Shown: positions 1 to 8,981 of the stretch, piece by piece
Layout of the letters: every line of letters starts with the position of its first letter
Numbering within the stretch: position 1 is the stretch's first letter
Source: JAAZPT01 sp964544955
GTDB taxonomy: Bacteria > Bacillota > Clostridia > Christensenellales > Aristaeellaceae
DNA length: 64,000 nt
Assembly: GCA_964544955.1 (NCBI GenBank)
Contig: CAZJEB010000005.1
Coordinates: 62,001 to 126,000, forward strand
Reading direction: 5' to 3'
Program-made: the position numbers and the translations under genes
Notes under the pieces: generated by a model
Databases searched by the model: none
Told to the model about the DNA's origin: nothing
What the model saw: only the letters and a program-made list of their open reading frames with translations

Positions 1-584
1 ATATCAATGTTTTGTTCCTGCACATTTACTGGTATATGGCCAACGGCTTGAACAGCATCTGTATGGAACAAAACATTATGCTTCCTACAAACTTCGCCAA
101 GTTCCTTAATTGGTTGTATTGTACCAATCTCGTTATTAGCCATCATAATTGTTACCAAAGCGGTATTATCATCAATAGCATTTTCAAGATCCTCAACACG
201 CACAAGCCCATCATCATAAACGGGTAAAAGAACTATTTCAAAACCTTGTTTTTCCAATTTTTCCAACACGTGTAGTACAGCATGGTGCTCAAATGTTGAT
301 GAAATAATCTTTTTTCTGCCCTTTTTTAAGCCATTGTTAGCAGCGGATAATATTGCTTGGTTATCGCTTTCACTACCGCCTGATGTGAAGTATAGCTCAT
401 TTGGCATAGCACCAATATGCTTTGCAATACGCTCACGAGCATCCTCAAGGGCTTCCTTAGCTTCCTGCCCTATTGTATACAAGCTTGAAGGGTTGCCATA
501 AACATGTTCCATATAATGTGTAAGAGTTTCCACCACTTTTTTACTTGGTTTTGTTGTGGCGGCATTATCTGCATATATTTTCAT
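1..584 (-). CDS. iscS: Cysteine desulfurase (NifS/IscS family), 3' part outside window
   Basis: PLP enzyme that takes sulfur from cysteine for Fe-S cluster (and possibly selenium) metabolism. The first 194 or so codons are visible. The protein begins MKIYADNAATTKPS, typical of the family, followed by the motifs YFTSGGSESDN, FEHHAVL, MANNEIGTIQP and HTDAVQAVGH; the last carries the Asp that contacts the PLP ring. The PLP lysine and catalytic cysteine lie beyond the window edge. The ATG sits 10 nt after the IscR-type gene's stop, so the two are co-transcribed, the usual iscR-iscS order. Which NifS/IscS subgroup it belongs to cannot be settled without the C-terminus. Confidence 0.93.
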   Translation of the reverse strand, partial: MKIYADNAATTKPSKKVVETLTHYMEHVYGNPSSLYTIGQEAKEALEDARERIAKHIGAMPNELYFTSGGSESDNQAILSAANNGLKKGRKKIISSTFEHHAVLHVLEKLEKQGFEIVLLPVYDDGLVRVEDLENAIDDNTALVTIMMANNEIGTIQPIKELGEVCRKHNVLFHTDAVQAVGHIPVNVQEQNID

Positions 585-594
585 AGTATCACCT

Positions 595-1029
595 TTAATT
601 AAATTTCAACTCTAAGTTGATTTTCTCTTCTTTTTTTATAAGATCGTTTAGGGTTTTATCGCCAAAAAAGTTGATTATTGCATTATCAAGGTCTATCCAT
701 AAATCCTTTGTAGGGCAATTTTGGTTGCTACACTCAGTATTGTTTAGGCCTGCACACTGCACAGGCTTTAAGCTACCTTCCGCAGCATTTAGAACATCAA
801 TTAACAAAACTTCATCAGGCGCTTTTGTTAGTTTATAACCACCGTTTTTACCCCTGTGGCTAAACACTATACCCGCACTTTGTAATGGGCTAATTATAGA
901 TTCTAAATATTTTAATGATATACCCTGCCTTTTAGCAATTACCTTTAGTGATGAAAATTCGTCACCTTTGTTTGAGGCTATATCCAATAAAACCCTTAGG
1001 GCATAGCGCCCCCTAGTTGATATTAACAA
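595..1029 (-). CDS. iscR: Rrf2-family regulator, IscR-like
   Basis: 144-residue winged-helix repressor that probably senses Fe-S status and controls the downstream desulfurase gene. The N-terminus MLISTRGRYALRVLLDIA is the classic Rrf2 start, and three cysteines (about residues 92, 100 and 105) sit where IscR binds its cluster, with spacing C-x7-C-x4-C. The start is TTG, chosen because AGGGAG lies 8 nt upstream and no ATG fits the family start. Its promoter is covered by a palindrome, consistent with autoregulation. A CymR-like sulfur regulator is the main alternative, but the three cysteines favour IscR. Confidence 0.88.
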   Translation of the reverse strand: MLISTRGRYALRVLLDIASNKGDEFSSLKVIAKRQGISLKYLESIISPLQSAGIVFSHRGKNGGYKLTKAPDEVLLIDVLNAAEGSLKPVQCAGLNNTECSNQNCPTKDLWIDLDNAIINFFGDKTLNDLIKKEEKINLELKFN

Positions 1030-1072
1030 TTAATCCACTCCCTTATACTACCTAAACAAATAGTACATTTAT

Positions 1073-1110
1073 ATAATACAATAAAATTCCTACTAAGTAA
1101 ATAGGAATTT
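1073..1110 (-). promoter_or_regulatory. iscR promoter overlapped by palindromic operator
   Basis: On the minus strand, -35 TTTACT (1096-1101) and -10 TATTAT (1073-1078) are separated by 17 nt. A palindrome with 9-bp arms, AAATTCCTA/TAGGAATTT (1084-1092 and 1102-1110), flanks the -35 hexamer. The hexamers and arms are seen directly. That IscR itself binds here is inference from position. Confidence 0.7.
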
Positions 1111-1156
1111 AAAAATATTATTAAATTTTTTGCTTATATTTTGATTTTTTAATGCT

Positions 1157-2185
1157 TTACTTTACTACAATGCCTTTACCTTGGGCATTTGTTACCATTG
1201 CAACTATTTTTGCATCAGGGAACCTTTTAATATATTCCTCTGCGCTAGCCTGTTCCATAGCAAACAATAATCCACCAGAGGTTTGAGGGTCGTATAGTAT
1301 ATCATCAATATACTGCTCTGTATTGCCCATATCAACAAACTTGGCAAAATGGCTTCTATTGCGCTTTGCTCCCCCAGGGGCATAAGCTTTTTTTGCAAAG
1401 GGTAAGGCCTCTTCAATTACTGGCAAAGCCTTTGCATCTATTGTAATAGTAACATTGCTTGAATTTGCCATTTCGCAAAGGTGCCCAATTAGCCCAAAAC
1501 CAGTTACATCAGTACAAGCATGGGGGTTTAAGCCTATTGCTGCATCCCTAGCCTTATCATTGATAGATGTCATAGAGGCTATCATTTTTTTATAGCCTGC
1601 ATCATCAAGTTCACCTTTTTTAAGGGCTGCTGCCATTATGCCTATGCCTAAGGGCTTTGTAAGCACAATAACATCGCCTGCTTTTGCATTGCTATTTGTA
1701 AGCACTTCGCTTATTTTTGCTATGCCTGTAACACTCATGCCATATTTTGGCTCATTATCGCTAATAGAATGGCCGCCAGCAATTATCATGCCCGCCTTTT
1801 TAGCAATATCATTACCACCCATTAAAATTCTTTCGGTATAATCAAGGGGTAAGCAAGAAGGTATGCAAAGCAAGTTCATAGCAATTGTAGGCTTACCACC
1901 CATGGCATAAATATCGCTAACGGCGTTTGCCGCAGCAATTTGCCCAAAAACAAAGGGGTCATCAACGATAGGTGGGAAAAAGTCTATAGTTTGAATTAGC
2001 ACTCGTTCGTCATCTATTTTATAAACTGCTGCATCATCAGAGGTATCAAAGCCAACCAGAAGATTAGGATCTTCGGTTTTAGGGAATTTGCTTAAAATTT
2101 CAGAAAGGACGCCCGGCCCAATTTTAGCACCTCAGCCGCCTGAACTAACCATTTTAGTTAGCAAAATATCATCACTAGTTGGCAT
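1157..2185 (-). CDS. selD: Selenide, water dikinase (selenophosphate synthetase), selenoprotein
   Basis: Makes selenophosphate from selenide and ATP, the selenium donor for SelA. The 342-residue product is complete only if the in-frame TGA at 2132-2134 (codon 18) is read as selenocysteine: the context is SSGG-U-GAKIGPG, where other SelD proteins have Cys or Sec. After it come the SelD signatures DDAAVY, IQTIDFFPPIVDDP, AAANAVSDIYAMGG, GGHSI and CTDVTGFGL. The start ATG follows GGAGGG. An ORF caller that stops at TGA would begin near 2002 and lose the catalytic N-terminus. It lies between the sel operon terminator and iscR, so it seems to be transcribed apart from selA-selB; no clear promoter hexamers were found in 2186-2264. 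Confidence 0.95.
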
Positions 2186-2264
2186 GTTTACCCTCCACAA
2201 GTTAATATATAATAATTTAACACAAACAAGTTATATTTGCAACGTGGTACCTTATAGCTTTTTA

Positions 2265-2299
2265 TAATAAAAAAGGCCTTTAATTTAAAAATTAAAGGC
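2265..2299 (-). terminator. Intrinsic terminator after tRNA-Sec
   Basis: Minus-strand hairpin with arms GCCTTTAATTT/AAATTAAAGGC followed by CTTTTTTATT, 5 nt past the CCA end of tRNA-Sec. It closes the grd-sel transcription unit. Confidence 0.85.
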
Positions 2300-2303
2300 A
2301 ATG

Positions 2304-2400
2304 TGGCGGGAATATGTGGGAATCGAACCCACCTAAGAAGCTACTAACCCCTCTCAACGGTTTTGAAGACCGCGAGGCACACCAGCACCCATCTACTCCC
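2304..2400 (-). tRNA. selC: tRNA-Sec (anticodon UCA)
   Basis: 97-nt tRNA, long as expected for tRNA-Sec, with encoded CCA (2304-2306). The anticodon stem and loop CGGTCTTCAAAACCG places UCA as anticodon. The acceptor begins GGGAGTAG, the T arm is GTGGGTTCGATTCCCAC, and the long variable arm is typical of tRNA-Sec. It is 37 nt downstream of selB on the same strand with no terminator between, so it is probably processed from the grd-sel transcript. It reads the UGA codons of selD, grdA and grdB. Confidence 0.95.
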
Positions 2401-2437
2401 ACTAAAATTATACAATTACTAGCTTAAAATGTAAAGC

Positions 2438-4333
2438 TTAAAGCCATATTCTATAATCATCTATTTTTTTGGTTATTTTTTTACTATCCCAATAGTCAAA
2501 CACAAAAAGGGCGTACTTCCTTGATGTTTGCATTAAATCCCTAAACTGTGCAAGGGTAAATTTATCATCCTTAGCCCAAGCCCCCTTAGCTTTTTCCATA
2601 ATATTGTTATAAACATCAACATGCAACATATAGTCACCACTTATGGGTACAAGTATATCCTCATTTACAAGGGCGCTTATTATCCTTTGATAATTGGCTT
2701 TAGCCTTGCCCTTATCCTTTATAAGCTCATCAACAGTTGGGGCTTCTATTTTTGCATTTAAATAGCTATTTAAAATATCTTCCCTAATTTTTTTAAGCTC
2801 TGGAGTATAGTTTACCTTATGATCCTTTAGGGCAACTATATTATTATCAAGGTTAAAGTCACTATTGTTTAAGGCCAAATTTACTATAAAACTAGCTATA
2901 TTTGCCTTTAGTTTAGGGAACAGCTGCAAGCGCAAGTCATGAATTTTTATACCCTTTATTAAAGGGTTTTCCTTATGGTAGTTGACAAGTATATTTTTAA
3001 TTAAATTAGCATAATAGCTTACAATATTTTTTGTTACGCTATAATCTTCAAGGCTAAACACTTCACCCTCGTTTTGCAAGTTTTCAATCTCGGCACAAAA
3101 TTCATCTTTAGTAATGCCAAGTTTTGCATGCATTTTTGCTGTAGATTCAAGCTTTGTTTTATTAGCCTCAAGCTCGTTTAACACCTGCAATTTTAAAGAC
3201 CCACTCTCTTTTATTTCCAAGGAGTGTACAACGTTGCCATCACTGCGTTTATGCTTAGTTGGGCTTGGGTCTATTATTATTCCCCCTGCTATGGTTTCCA
3301 AAGGGGAATAAAAGCGCAAAACAAAATTATCCTTTGCCTTTGTAGCAATGGGGTCTGTAAACCTAAGTTGAGCATAGGCGCTTTCATTGGCATTAATGCT
3401 ATCCTTTTCAAAAAGCACCACTTTAGCTAACAATACGCTTGAGCCATGGTGAAAATGAACAGAATCGCCATTTTTAATTTGCCTTGATGTATTTTTAAGC
3501 ATATTTATTTTAACATCAAGCAAAAAGGAATCCTTTAGGGAGTTTTCCGCGGCAACAACATTACCCCTATCAATATCCTCTTTTTTTAGGCCTGCCAAGT
3601 TTAGGGCAACCCTTTGCCCCGCATAGGCTTCCTCCACGGATTTTCCGTGTACCTGTATATTCCTAATTCTTGCCTTTACATTGCTAGGGTAAATTTCCGC
3701 AACTTCATCTAATTTAAGTGTACCCTCTATCAATGTGCCAGTTATAACTGTGCCATGGCCTGTAATAGTAAAAACCCTATCAATAGGCAACCTGAAGGAT
3801 GTGCTTATATTTTTAGCCTCGGCTTTGTTTAGCATATCAAACAAAGTTTTTTTAAGCTCCCCTATGCCTGTACCTTTAGTTGCCGATACCTCAATTATTG
3901 GCGCCCCTTCAAGGAAAGTTCCCTCAACATGGTCTAAAACATCATCCCTAACAGCCTCTATCCAATCCTTATCAACGGTATCAACTTTTGTAATTACAAC
4001 TAAGCCTTGTTTTATGTTTAGCATTGTAAGTATGTCTAAATGTTCCACTGTTTGGGGCATAAAGCCTTCATCCGCGGCAACAACAAGCATGGCTATATCC
4101 ATGCCCCCAGCCCCAGCAAGCATGTTTTTAATAAATTTTTCATGGCCAGGCACGTCAACAATGCCAGCCTTTGTTCCATCAGGTAAATCCAAGTAGGCAA
4201 AGCCAAGTTCTATTGTTATGCCACGCTTTTTTTCCTCTACAAGCCTATCAGTATCTATACCTGTAAGGGCGTTTATTAATGTGCTTTTACCATGGTCTAC
4301 ATGGCCTGCTGTACCAATAATTAGGTTTTTCAT
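2438..4333 (-). CDS. selB: Selenocysteine-specific elongation factor SelB
   Basis: GTPase that carries Sec-tRNA to the ribosome and recognises the SECIS hairpin behind UGA. The product is 631 residues. The start MKNLIIGTAGHVDHGKST follows GGAGG at the right distance; the longer in-frame upstream extension overlaps selA and has no ribosome site. The G motifs are AGHVDHGKST (G1), DVPGHEKF (G3) and ITKVD (G4). EF-Tu-like domains 2 and 3 follow, then a long C-terminal part expected to hold the winged helices that bind SECIS RNA. It starts 10 nt after the selA stop and is followed by tRNA-Sec. Confidence 0.96.
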   Translation of the reverse strand: MKNLIIGTAGHVDHGKSTLINALTGIDTDRLVEEKKRGITIELGFAYLDLPDGTKAGIVDVPGHEKFIKNMLAGAGGMDIAMLVVAADEGFMPQTVEHLDILTMLNIKQGLVVITKVDTVDKDWIEAVRDDVLDHVEGTFLEGAPIIEVSATKGTGIGELKKTLFDMLNKAEAKNISTSFRLPIDRVFTITGHGTVITGTLIEGTLKLDEVAEIYPSNVKARIRNIQVHGKSVEEAYAGQRVALNLAGLKKEDIDRGNVVAAENSLKDSFLLDVKINMLKNTSRQIKNGDSVHFHHGSSVLLAKVVLFEKDSINANESAYAQLRFTDPIATKAKDNFVLRFYSPLETIAGGIIIDPSPTKHKRSDGNVVHSLEIKESGSLKLQVLNELEANKTKLESTAKMHAKLGITKDEFCAEIENLQNEGEVFSLEDYSVTKNIVSYYANLIKNILVNYHKENPLIKGIKIHDLRLQLFPKLKANIASFIVNLALNNSDFNLDNNIVALKDHKVNYTPELKKIREDILNSYLNAKIEAPTVDELIKDKGKAKANYQRIISALVNEDILVPISGDYMLHVDVYNNIMEKAKGAWAKDDKFTLAQFRDLMQTSRKYALFVFDYWDSKKITKKIDDYRIWL

Positions 4334-4343
4334 AATTCCTCCA

Positions 4344-5705
4344 TTATTTGCAAAGGGTATCTGCAATATAATCAATATCCTTATCAAAAACCGTACGCAT
4401 ATCCAAAACAAATTTATCGTTGAATATTCGGCCAATAATTGGCACTTCCCCTAAGCGTAGGGCAGATTCTATTTCATCGGCGGATATATTTGGTATTTCT
4501 ATACATACCCCAAAGGAGGGCAATTCCGTTTCTGGCGCACTTCCCCCTCCCACCTTTGATGTGGTTTCAACAATGGAGCAAATTTTATATGCACCATTCA
4601 CCTTTTCGCAAAGGCTTTTAGCCCTTGTATGTAGTGTTTTTGGGCTTTGGTTTAGCATGTTTAATACGGGTATTTTATCCCAAGCCTGCCCTTCCTTATA
4701 GTGCCTTAATGTTGCCTCTAGGGCTGCAAGGGTCATTTTATCAAGGCGTAACACCCTCATAAGGGGGTGTTTTTTTAGTTTTTCAATAAGGTTTGCCTTA
4801 CCAAGTATTATGCCTGCTTGTGGGCCACCGAAAAGTTTATCACCACTAAAGCAAACAATATCAACACCACACTCCAAGCTTTTTTTAACATAGGGTTCAC
4901 AAAGCAAGCCTTTATCACCCATGGGGTAAATTGCACCACTACCCAAATCCTCTATAGCCAAAATATTGTTTTTGTGGGCTATATCAACAATTTCTTCAAG
5001 GCTAACATCCGCTGTAAAGCCTATAATTTTATAATTACTTGTGTGTACCTTTAACAAAGCCCCTGTATTTTCATTTATAATATTTTCATAATCCCTTTTA
5101 TGGGTTTTGTTTGTTGTGCCAACTTCCCTAAGTATAGCGCCACTTTGCTCCATAATTTCAGGTATGCGGAAAGACCCACCTATTTCAACAAGCTCCCCAC
5201 GGGATACCACAACTTCCTTGTTGTTAAGTAGAGCAAGTAGGCTTAAATACACAGCCGCAGCGTTGTTATTTACCACACAGGCGGCCTCTGCCCCAGTAAT
5301 CTCTTTTAACAAGCCCTCTACATGGGCAAGGCGTGAACCCCTACATTTGTTATCAATATCATACTCCAATGTGGAATATGCCTTGGCAACATCAAATACT
5401 GCCTTTGCAGCCTCATTGGAAAGGCAACTTCTACCAAGGTTTGTATGTATAATAATTCCCGTGCCATTTATTAGCCTTTTAAGTGAGTTTTGCCTTGATT
5501 TATTCACATCGGTAAACACAAGTTTAGCAACATAATCATTTGAGGGTATGGCAAGTAATGACTCGTTTAAAACATTAGCCCTAAGCTCTGCAATAACTTT
5601 GCGGGCGGAAATAAGCACTTGCCCACCCTCTAAGCCTTTTAATATTGGGTTGTTTAATATATCGTCAACTTTTGGTAATGCCTTTAATAAATCATTATTT
5701 GCCAT
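4344..5705 (-). CDS. selA: L-seryl-tRNA(Sec) selenium transferase
   Basis: PLP enzyme that turns Ser-tRNA-Sec into Sec-tRNA-Sec with selenophosphate. The 453-residue length is usual for SelA. Seen motifs are INGTGIIIHTNLGRS near the N-terminus and CFSGDKLFGGPQAGI, with the PLP lysine. The start MANNDLLKALPKV follows AAGGGG at 7 nt; a 20-codon upstream extension would run back into grdD and is rejected. It lies 10 nt from grdD on one side and 10 nt from selB on the other, so it is translated from the glycine reductase transcript. Confidence 0.96.
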   Translation of the reverse strand: MANNDLLKALPKVDDILNNPILKGLEGGQVLISARKVIAELRANVLNESLLAIPSNDYVAKLVFTDVNKSRQNSLKRLINGTGIIIHTNLGRSCLSNEAAKAVFDVAKAYSTLEYDIDNKCRGSRLAHVEGLLKEITGAEAACVVNNNAAAVYLSLLALLNNKEVVVSRGELVEIGGSFRIPEIMEQSGAILREVGTTNKTHKRDYENIINENTGALLKVHTSNYKIIGFTADVSLEEIVDIAHKNNILAIEDLGSGAIYPMGDKGLLCEPYVKKSLECGVDIVCFSGDKLFGGPQAGIILGKANLIEKLKKHPLMRVLRLDKMTLAALEATLRHYKEGQAWDKIPVLNMLNQSPKTLHTRAKSLCEKVNGAYKICSIVETTSKVGGGSAPETELPSFGVCIEIPNISADEIESALRLGEVPIIGRIFNDKFVLDMRTVFDKDIDYIADTLCK

Positions 5706-5715
5706 AATATTCCCC

Positions 5716-6858
5716 TTAATTTTGTATGTAATTACTTTTTTGTAAAATCTCTTTTGCTTGGCCATGTTTAGCTTCGCTTACCATAACCATGGGGCCTGTA
5801 CAGCCCATGCCACTTTCCGCATATATATTTTGTTTCCATAGGGTTTGAACTGCTTCCTCTATATCCATAACGTCTATACCAGCAATTTCCGCAGTTACAA
5901 CTTCTTTGGGTGGTTTTACAACTTGTTCCACAGGGGCAGATGATTTTTCCTTCAAGGTTTTTAAGGCCTCATCAAGCCCCGCTGCTTTTGCCGCCTTATA
6001 TTCATTGGCTACAGTTTTTTTAAAGTGCCCGCAAGCAAGATCATCAGCATATTTGAGGGCATTCGCAATTACAGCAGTTCCCGATGCCCGTGATATAATA
6101 AGTATAGGAAGTTCTACCCCCTCACCTACTGCGGGACCGTAGCCCCAACCTTGCACTTCCGCAACGCCACCTGTTGCATAGGCGCTTAGGGTTTTCATTA
6201 ATATATTGCCCGTTAATGAATCGCACACTAAAACATCGGCGCTACCCTGTAACAAATCATTACCACGCAATATTGAGCCACCATCGGCACGCTTTGATAC
6301 TGCAAAGTTTATGCTGTAACCCGCCTTATCCAAGGCCTTAAGTATTCCCTCACATTGCCTTGCACCATCAAGGTTTAATATACCAAGGCTAGGGTTTTTA
6401 TTTCCACAAAGCTTTGCAACAGCTAAGCCGTTTATTGCACTTTTAACCATAGCCTCAACCCTGTTTGCTGATGCTGTACCTGTTGTTGATGCAATATAAA
6501 AGGGTAAGCCTGAAGCCGGCGCTGCTATTTTACCAACGGTTGCCGTGCCTATTGGGAAGGGGTAATGCATTGTAACAGCCCCTTGTATTTTACCCTCAGC
6601 AATAAGCTCATTCATAATATTGTGGGCATCACTATCGCAATTGGCATATATGCACTCAAATTCATCACATTTTTCTGTGCCTATATAAATAATATTCGAG
6701 CCATTTTGTGCAGCTATTTGGGCAGCTTTAAGTACAGCCAATTCACCAAGCTCGCTACCCAAACCTGTTAATGCAATAGTATTTTTGCTTTTTATGCTTC
6801 CACTTTCAAGCATATCCGCAATATCTGTAAAGGTTTTAGCTATGATACTATTTATCAT
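5716..6858 (-). CDS. grdD: Glycine reductase complex component C, alpha subunit
   Basis: With GrdC forms protein C, which takes the carboxymethyl-selenoether from GrdA and releases acetyl phosphate. The 380-residue protein resembles phosphate acetyl/butyryltransferases and PlsX in its core (GTATVGKIAAPASGLPF, ADVLVCDSLTGNILMKTL) and has a Cys-containing tail (ESGMGCTGPMVMV). The start MINSIIAKTF is preceded by GGAGGT and overlaps the grdC stop by 11 nt, so the two are translationally coupled. The name comes from similarity and gene order. Confidence 0.93.
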   Translation of the reverse strand: MINSIIAKTFTDIADMLESGSIKSKNTIALTGLGSELGELAVLKAAQIAAQNGSNIIYIGTEKCDEFECIYANCDSDAHNIMNELIAEGKIQGAVTMHYPFPIGTATVGKIAAPASGLPFYIASTTGTASANRVEAMVKSAINGLAVAKLCGNKNPSLGILNLDGARQCEGILKALDKAGYSINFAVSKRADGGSILRGNDLLQGSADVLVCDSLTGNILMKTLSAYATGGVAEVQGWGYGPAVGEGVELPILIISRASGTAVIANALKYADDLACGHFKKTVANEYKAAKAAGLDEALKTLKEKSSAPVEQVVKPPKEVVTAEIAGIDVMDIEEAVQTLWKQNIYAESGMGCTGPMVMVSEAKHGQAKEILQKSNYIQN

Positions 6859-8392
6859 CACTACCTCCACCCATAAGGGATTTTGCAAAGTCCCTCATAG
6901 CCTTTGCTATAAGTTCCTTAATCATATCTTCAGATACGGTTTCTTCCTTTTTACCAGTATTTTTTTGTATTATGAAAGATACGCCATCAAATAAATTAGT
7001 CATTCTACCAAGGAATAAGCTACCCTTACCAATAATCATTGCCCTGTTAATGTTGCCATTTAAAATATCATCAACAGCAAAGCCAATATAAGGCACGCCC
7101 GATGGAATATGCCCTTGGGTGGGAGCCCAACCAGGCATACCATGTTTTTCAACAAATGTAGGCAATTCTTTTCTATCTATTTGGCCTTTTTTAACGGATA
7201 AAGCTGCTATCATTTTAAAGTTGGAAAGGGGTACATCACCAGCGCCAGCGGGCTTTGTAACATCGGGGTTTTGCATTTCCGCAGAGTATTTATCAACATC
7301 AGTCATTTTTAAACCAGCCCTCTCCAATGGGGCAGATACAAGGGATGTTATTACAGCCTCAGGGGATGAGCCTGTACCAACGGTATGCCTACCAACTATA
7401 TCAAGGTTAATTTCTGGGTGAACACCATCATTTGCACCAATAAGCACAGCAAAACCGCCAAGCACGTCCTCCAATATAGGCAAACCTTTTTTAACATGAT
7501 CCTTACCATTCATGCCAAGTTTAGCTGTACTACCACCGGCAGTTACAGCAACGTATTTATATGTGCCCGCTTTTACTAAGGAGGCTGCACTTATTATGGC
7601 ATGGGCTGGGGCTGCGCAAAAGCTACGAACATCGGAGCCGGTTGCATTATTTAAGCCTGCAATTTCCGCGGCTGCTTTAGCAAAGTTACCACCACCACGT
7701 TGGTTAACATCACCACAGGCCTCCTCTGAGCAATCTATAACATAATCCACATCATTAGCATTAATATTAGCATTTTTTATTAATTGCAATAATGATAATA
7801 CACTACTTGCCTTTGAAACCAAGTTTTCATGCAAAACGTGGGCAGATAGGTTAACGTCAACATCATGACCCCTTGTAACAGAGCCAATAAGCTTATTGTT
7901 GTGATATAAACCCTCGCCATGCTCATTGTTTACAATGTTTTCAATAAAGGCAATATCCTTGCCCTCTTTTACCCTTAGTACAATTTCATCACTAATAAGT
8001 GGGTTGTTTTTAAACTTTGGCAATGTTTCAGCCACAAAGGAAGTTTCAAGGGCTAAAACATCAAAAACATCACAGGTTTGCATAAGCAAATAAAATTCAT
8101 CCTGGGGCATAATTTGCCCAAACTTACCAAACTTATTAGCGTTTTCAACAGGCTTATCATACCAAGGCATAGCTAAATCCTTCAAGCTTTCTGGCTTATT
8201 ATTGCCAATATAAACTTGGTTAGGGGCATAGGCTACAGCTTGCTCAAAGCTTCTAATATGTTGAGGTAAAACTTTTAAATATTCAGAATCGGGGTTTACA
8301 ATTTTTTCAGTGGTTTGGGTTGAGCCATTATGTAACACCATATCAGGTGTATGTACAAGCACATAGCTTGAAGATAGAATTACGCTATTCAA
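6848..8392 (-). CDS. grdC: Glycine reductase complex component C, beta subunit
   Basis: 514-residue protein with a thiolase/KAS-III-like fold, partner of GrdD in protein C. Recognisable stretches are HTPDMVLHNGSTQ at the start, SFCAAPAHAIISAASLV (with the probable active Cys) and GWAPTQGHIPSGVPYIGFA. The start is TTG at 8390-8392: GGAGG lies 9 nt upstream and the length then matches GrdC proteins. The ATG 15 codons earlier has no ribosome site and sits in the hairpin region behind grdA. It overlaps grdD by 11 nt. Confidence 0.94.
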   Translation of the reverse strand: MNSVILSSSYVLVHTPDMVLHNGSTQTTEKIVNPDSEYLKVLPQHIRSFEQAVAYAPNQVYIGNNKPESLKDLAMPWYDKPVENANKFGKFGQIMPQDEFYLLMQTCDVFDVLALETSFVAETLPKFKNNPLISDEIVLRVKEGKDIAFIENIVNNEHGEGLYHNNKLIGSVTRGHDVDVNLSAHVLHENLVSKASSVLSLLQLIKNANINANDVDYVIDCSEEACGDVNQRGGGNFAKAAAEIAGLNNATGSDVRSFCAAPAHAIISAASLVKAGTYKYVAVTAGGSTAKLGMNGKDHVKKGLPILEDVLGGFAVLIGANDGVHPEINLDIVGRHTVGTGSSPEAVITSLVSAPLERAGLKMTDVDKYSAEMQNPDVTKPAGAGDVPLSNFKMIAALSVKKGQIDRKELPTFVEKHGMPGWAPTQGHIPSGVPYIGFAVDDILNGNINRAMIIGKGSLFLGRMTNLFDGVSFIIQKNTGKKEETVSEDMIKELIAKAMRDFAKSLMGGGSDDK

Positions 8393-8423
8393 AATAAAAC
8401 CTCCGTAAATTTGTTTATAAAAG

Positions 8424-8466
8424 AATGCGTACAGCAAATAACAAAATATTATCTACCATACGCATT
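8424..8466 (-). promoter_or_regulatory. Hairpin between grdA and grdC
   Basis: Arms AATGCGTA (8424-8431) and TACGCATT (8459-8466) pair across about 27 nt; on the minus strand the stem is followed by CTTTT. It may be a weak attenuator or an mRNA-stabilising 3' end that lets the small, abundant GrdA be made in excess over GrdC/D. The pairing is seen; the role is inferred. Confidence 0.45.
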
Positions 8467-8474
8467 TATTGATA

Positions 8475-8936
8475 CTAAATTTGATCCCTTATGGCTTGCA
8501 TTTCGGATACTATATCGTCAACATCAAGCACCATTTCCATCATGCTTATTTGTTCATCATAAACATCTTCAGGGATTTGATCTTTAATTTCCTGCTCACA
8601 AACGTGATATACTTCGAGTTTCAACGAAACTCCTGTCAATGGACCGGCATATGTTGGGTCACCCAAGGTTACGGTTTCTGCTGCTAGGCCAGAGGCTTCA
8701 CCCTCTGCTGCACCAAGTATTACCATAACGTTTTCTGGGCCATTAGCCTCGGCTATTTCTTTAACCCTGCGTTGGTTTTCCAAATCCATTGCGCCTGCGG
8801 ATGTTCAAACGAAGCATTCAGTAGATGAATATTCTATTTGACCACCGGCCGCAAGTATGCAAGCATCAATAGCTGGGCCTGGTATACCATCACGGTCGCC
8901 TATGACAATGATTTTTTTATCCTTAATGGAACTCAC
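8475..8936 (-). CDS. grdA: Glycine reductase component A (selenoprotein A)
   Basis: Small selenoprotein that carries the carboxymethyl group from protein B to protein C and is re-reduced by thioredoxin. The TGA at 8805-8807 is codon 44 and must be read as Sec: the context TECFV-U-TSAGAMDLENQ matches the GrdA redox motif, and Sec44 is the position known in clostridial GrdA. The product is 153 residues, close to the usual 155-160. The start was set at GTG 8936, 9 nt after GGAGG; an ATG at 8945 directly abuts the GGAGG and is less likely. The C-terminus (VYDEQISMMEMVLDVD) is typical. A plain ORF call would keep only the last 104 residues. Confidence 0.96.
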
Positions 8937-8981
8937 TATCTTCATCCTCCTTAAAATTGATAGTTATATTATACCGAAAAA

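Noticed and set aside
12..227. 71-codon plus-strand open frame at the window start
   Set aside because: Antisense to the cysteine desulfurase, whose motifs are clear.
3735..4196. 153-codon plus-strand open frame within selB
   Set aside because: Antisense to a fully conserved SelB G domain, with no ribosome site; a shadow.
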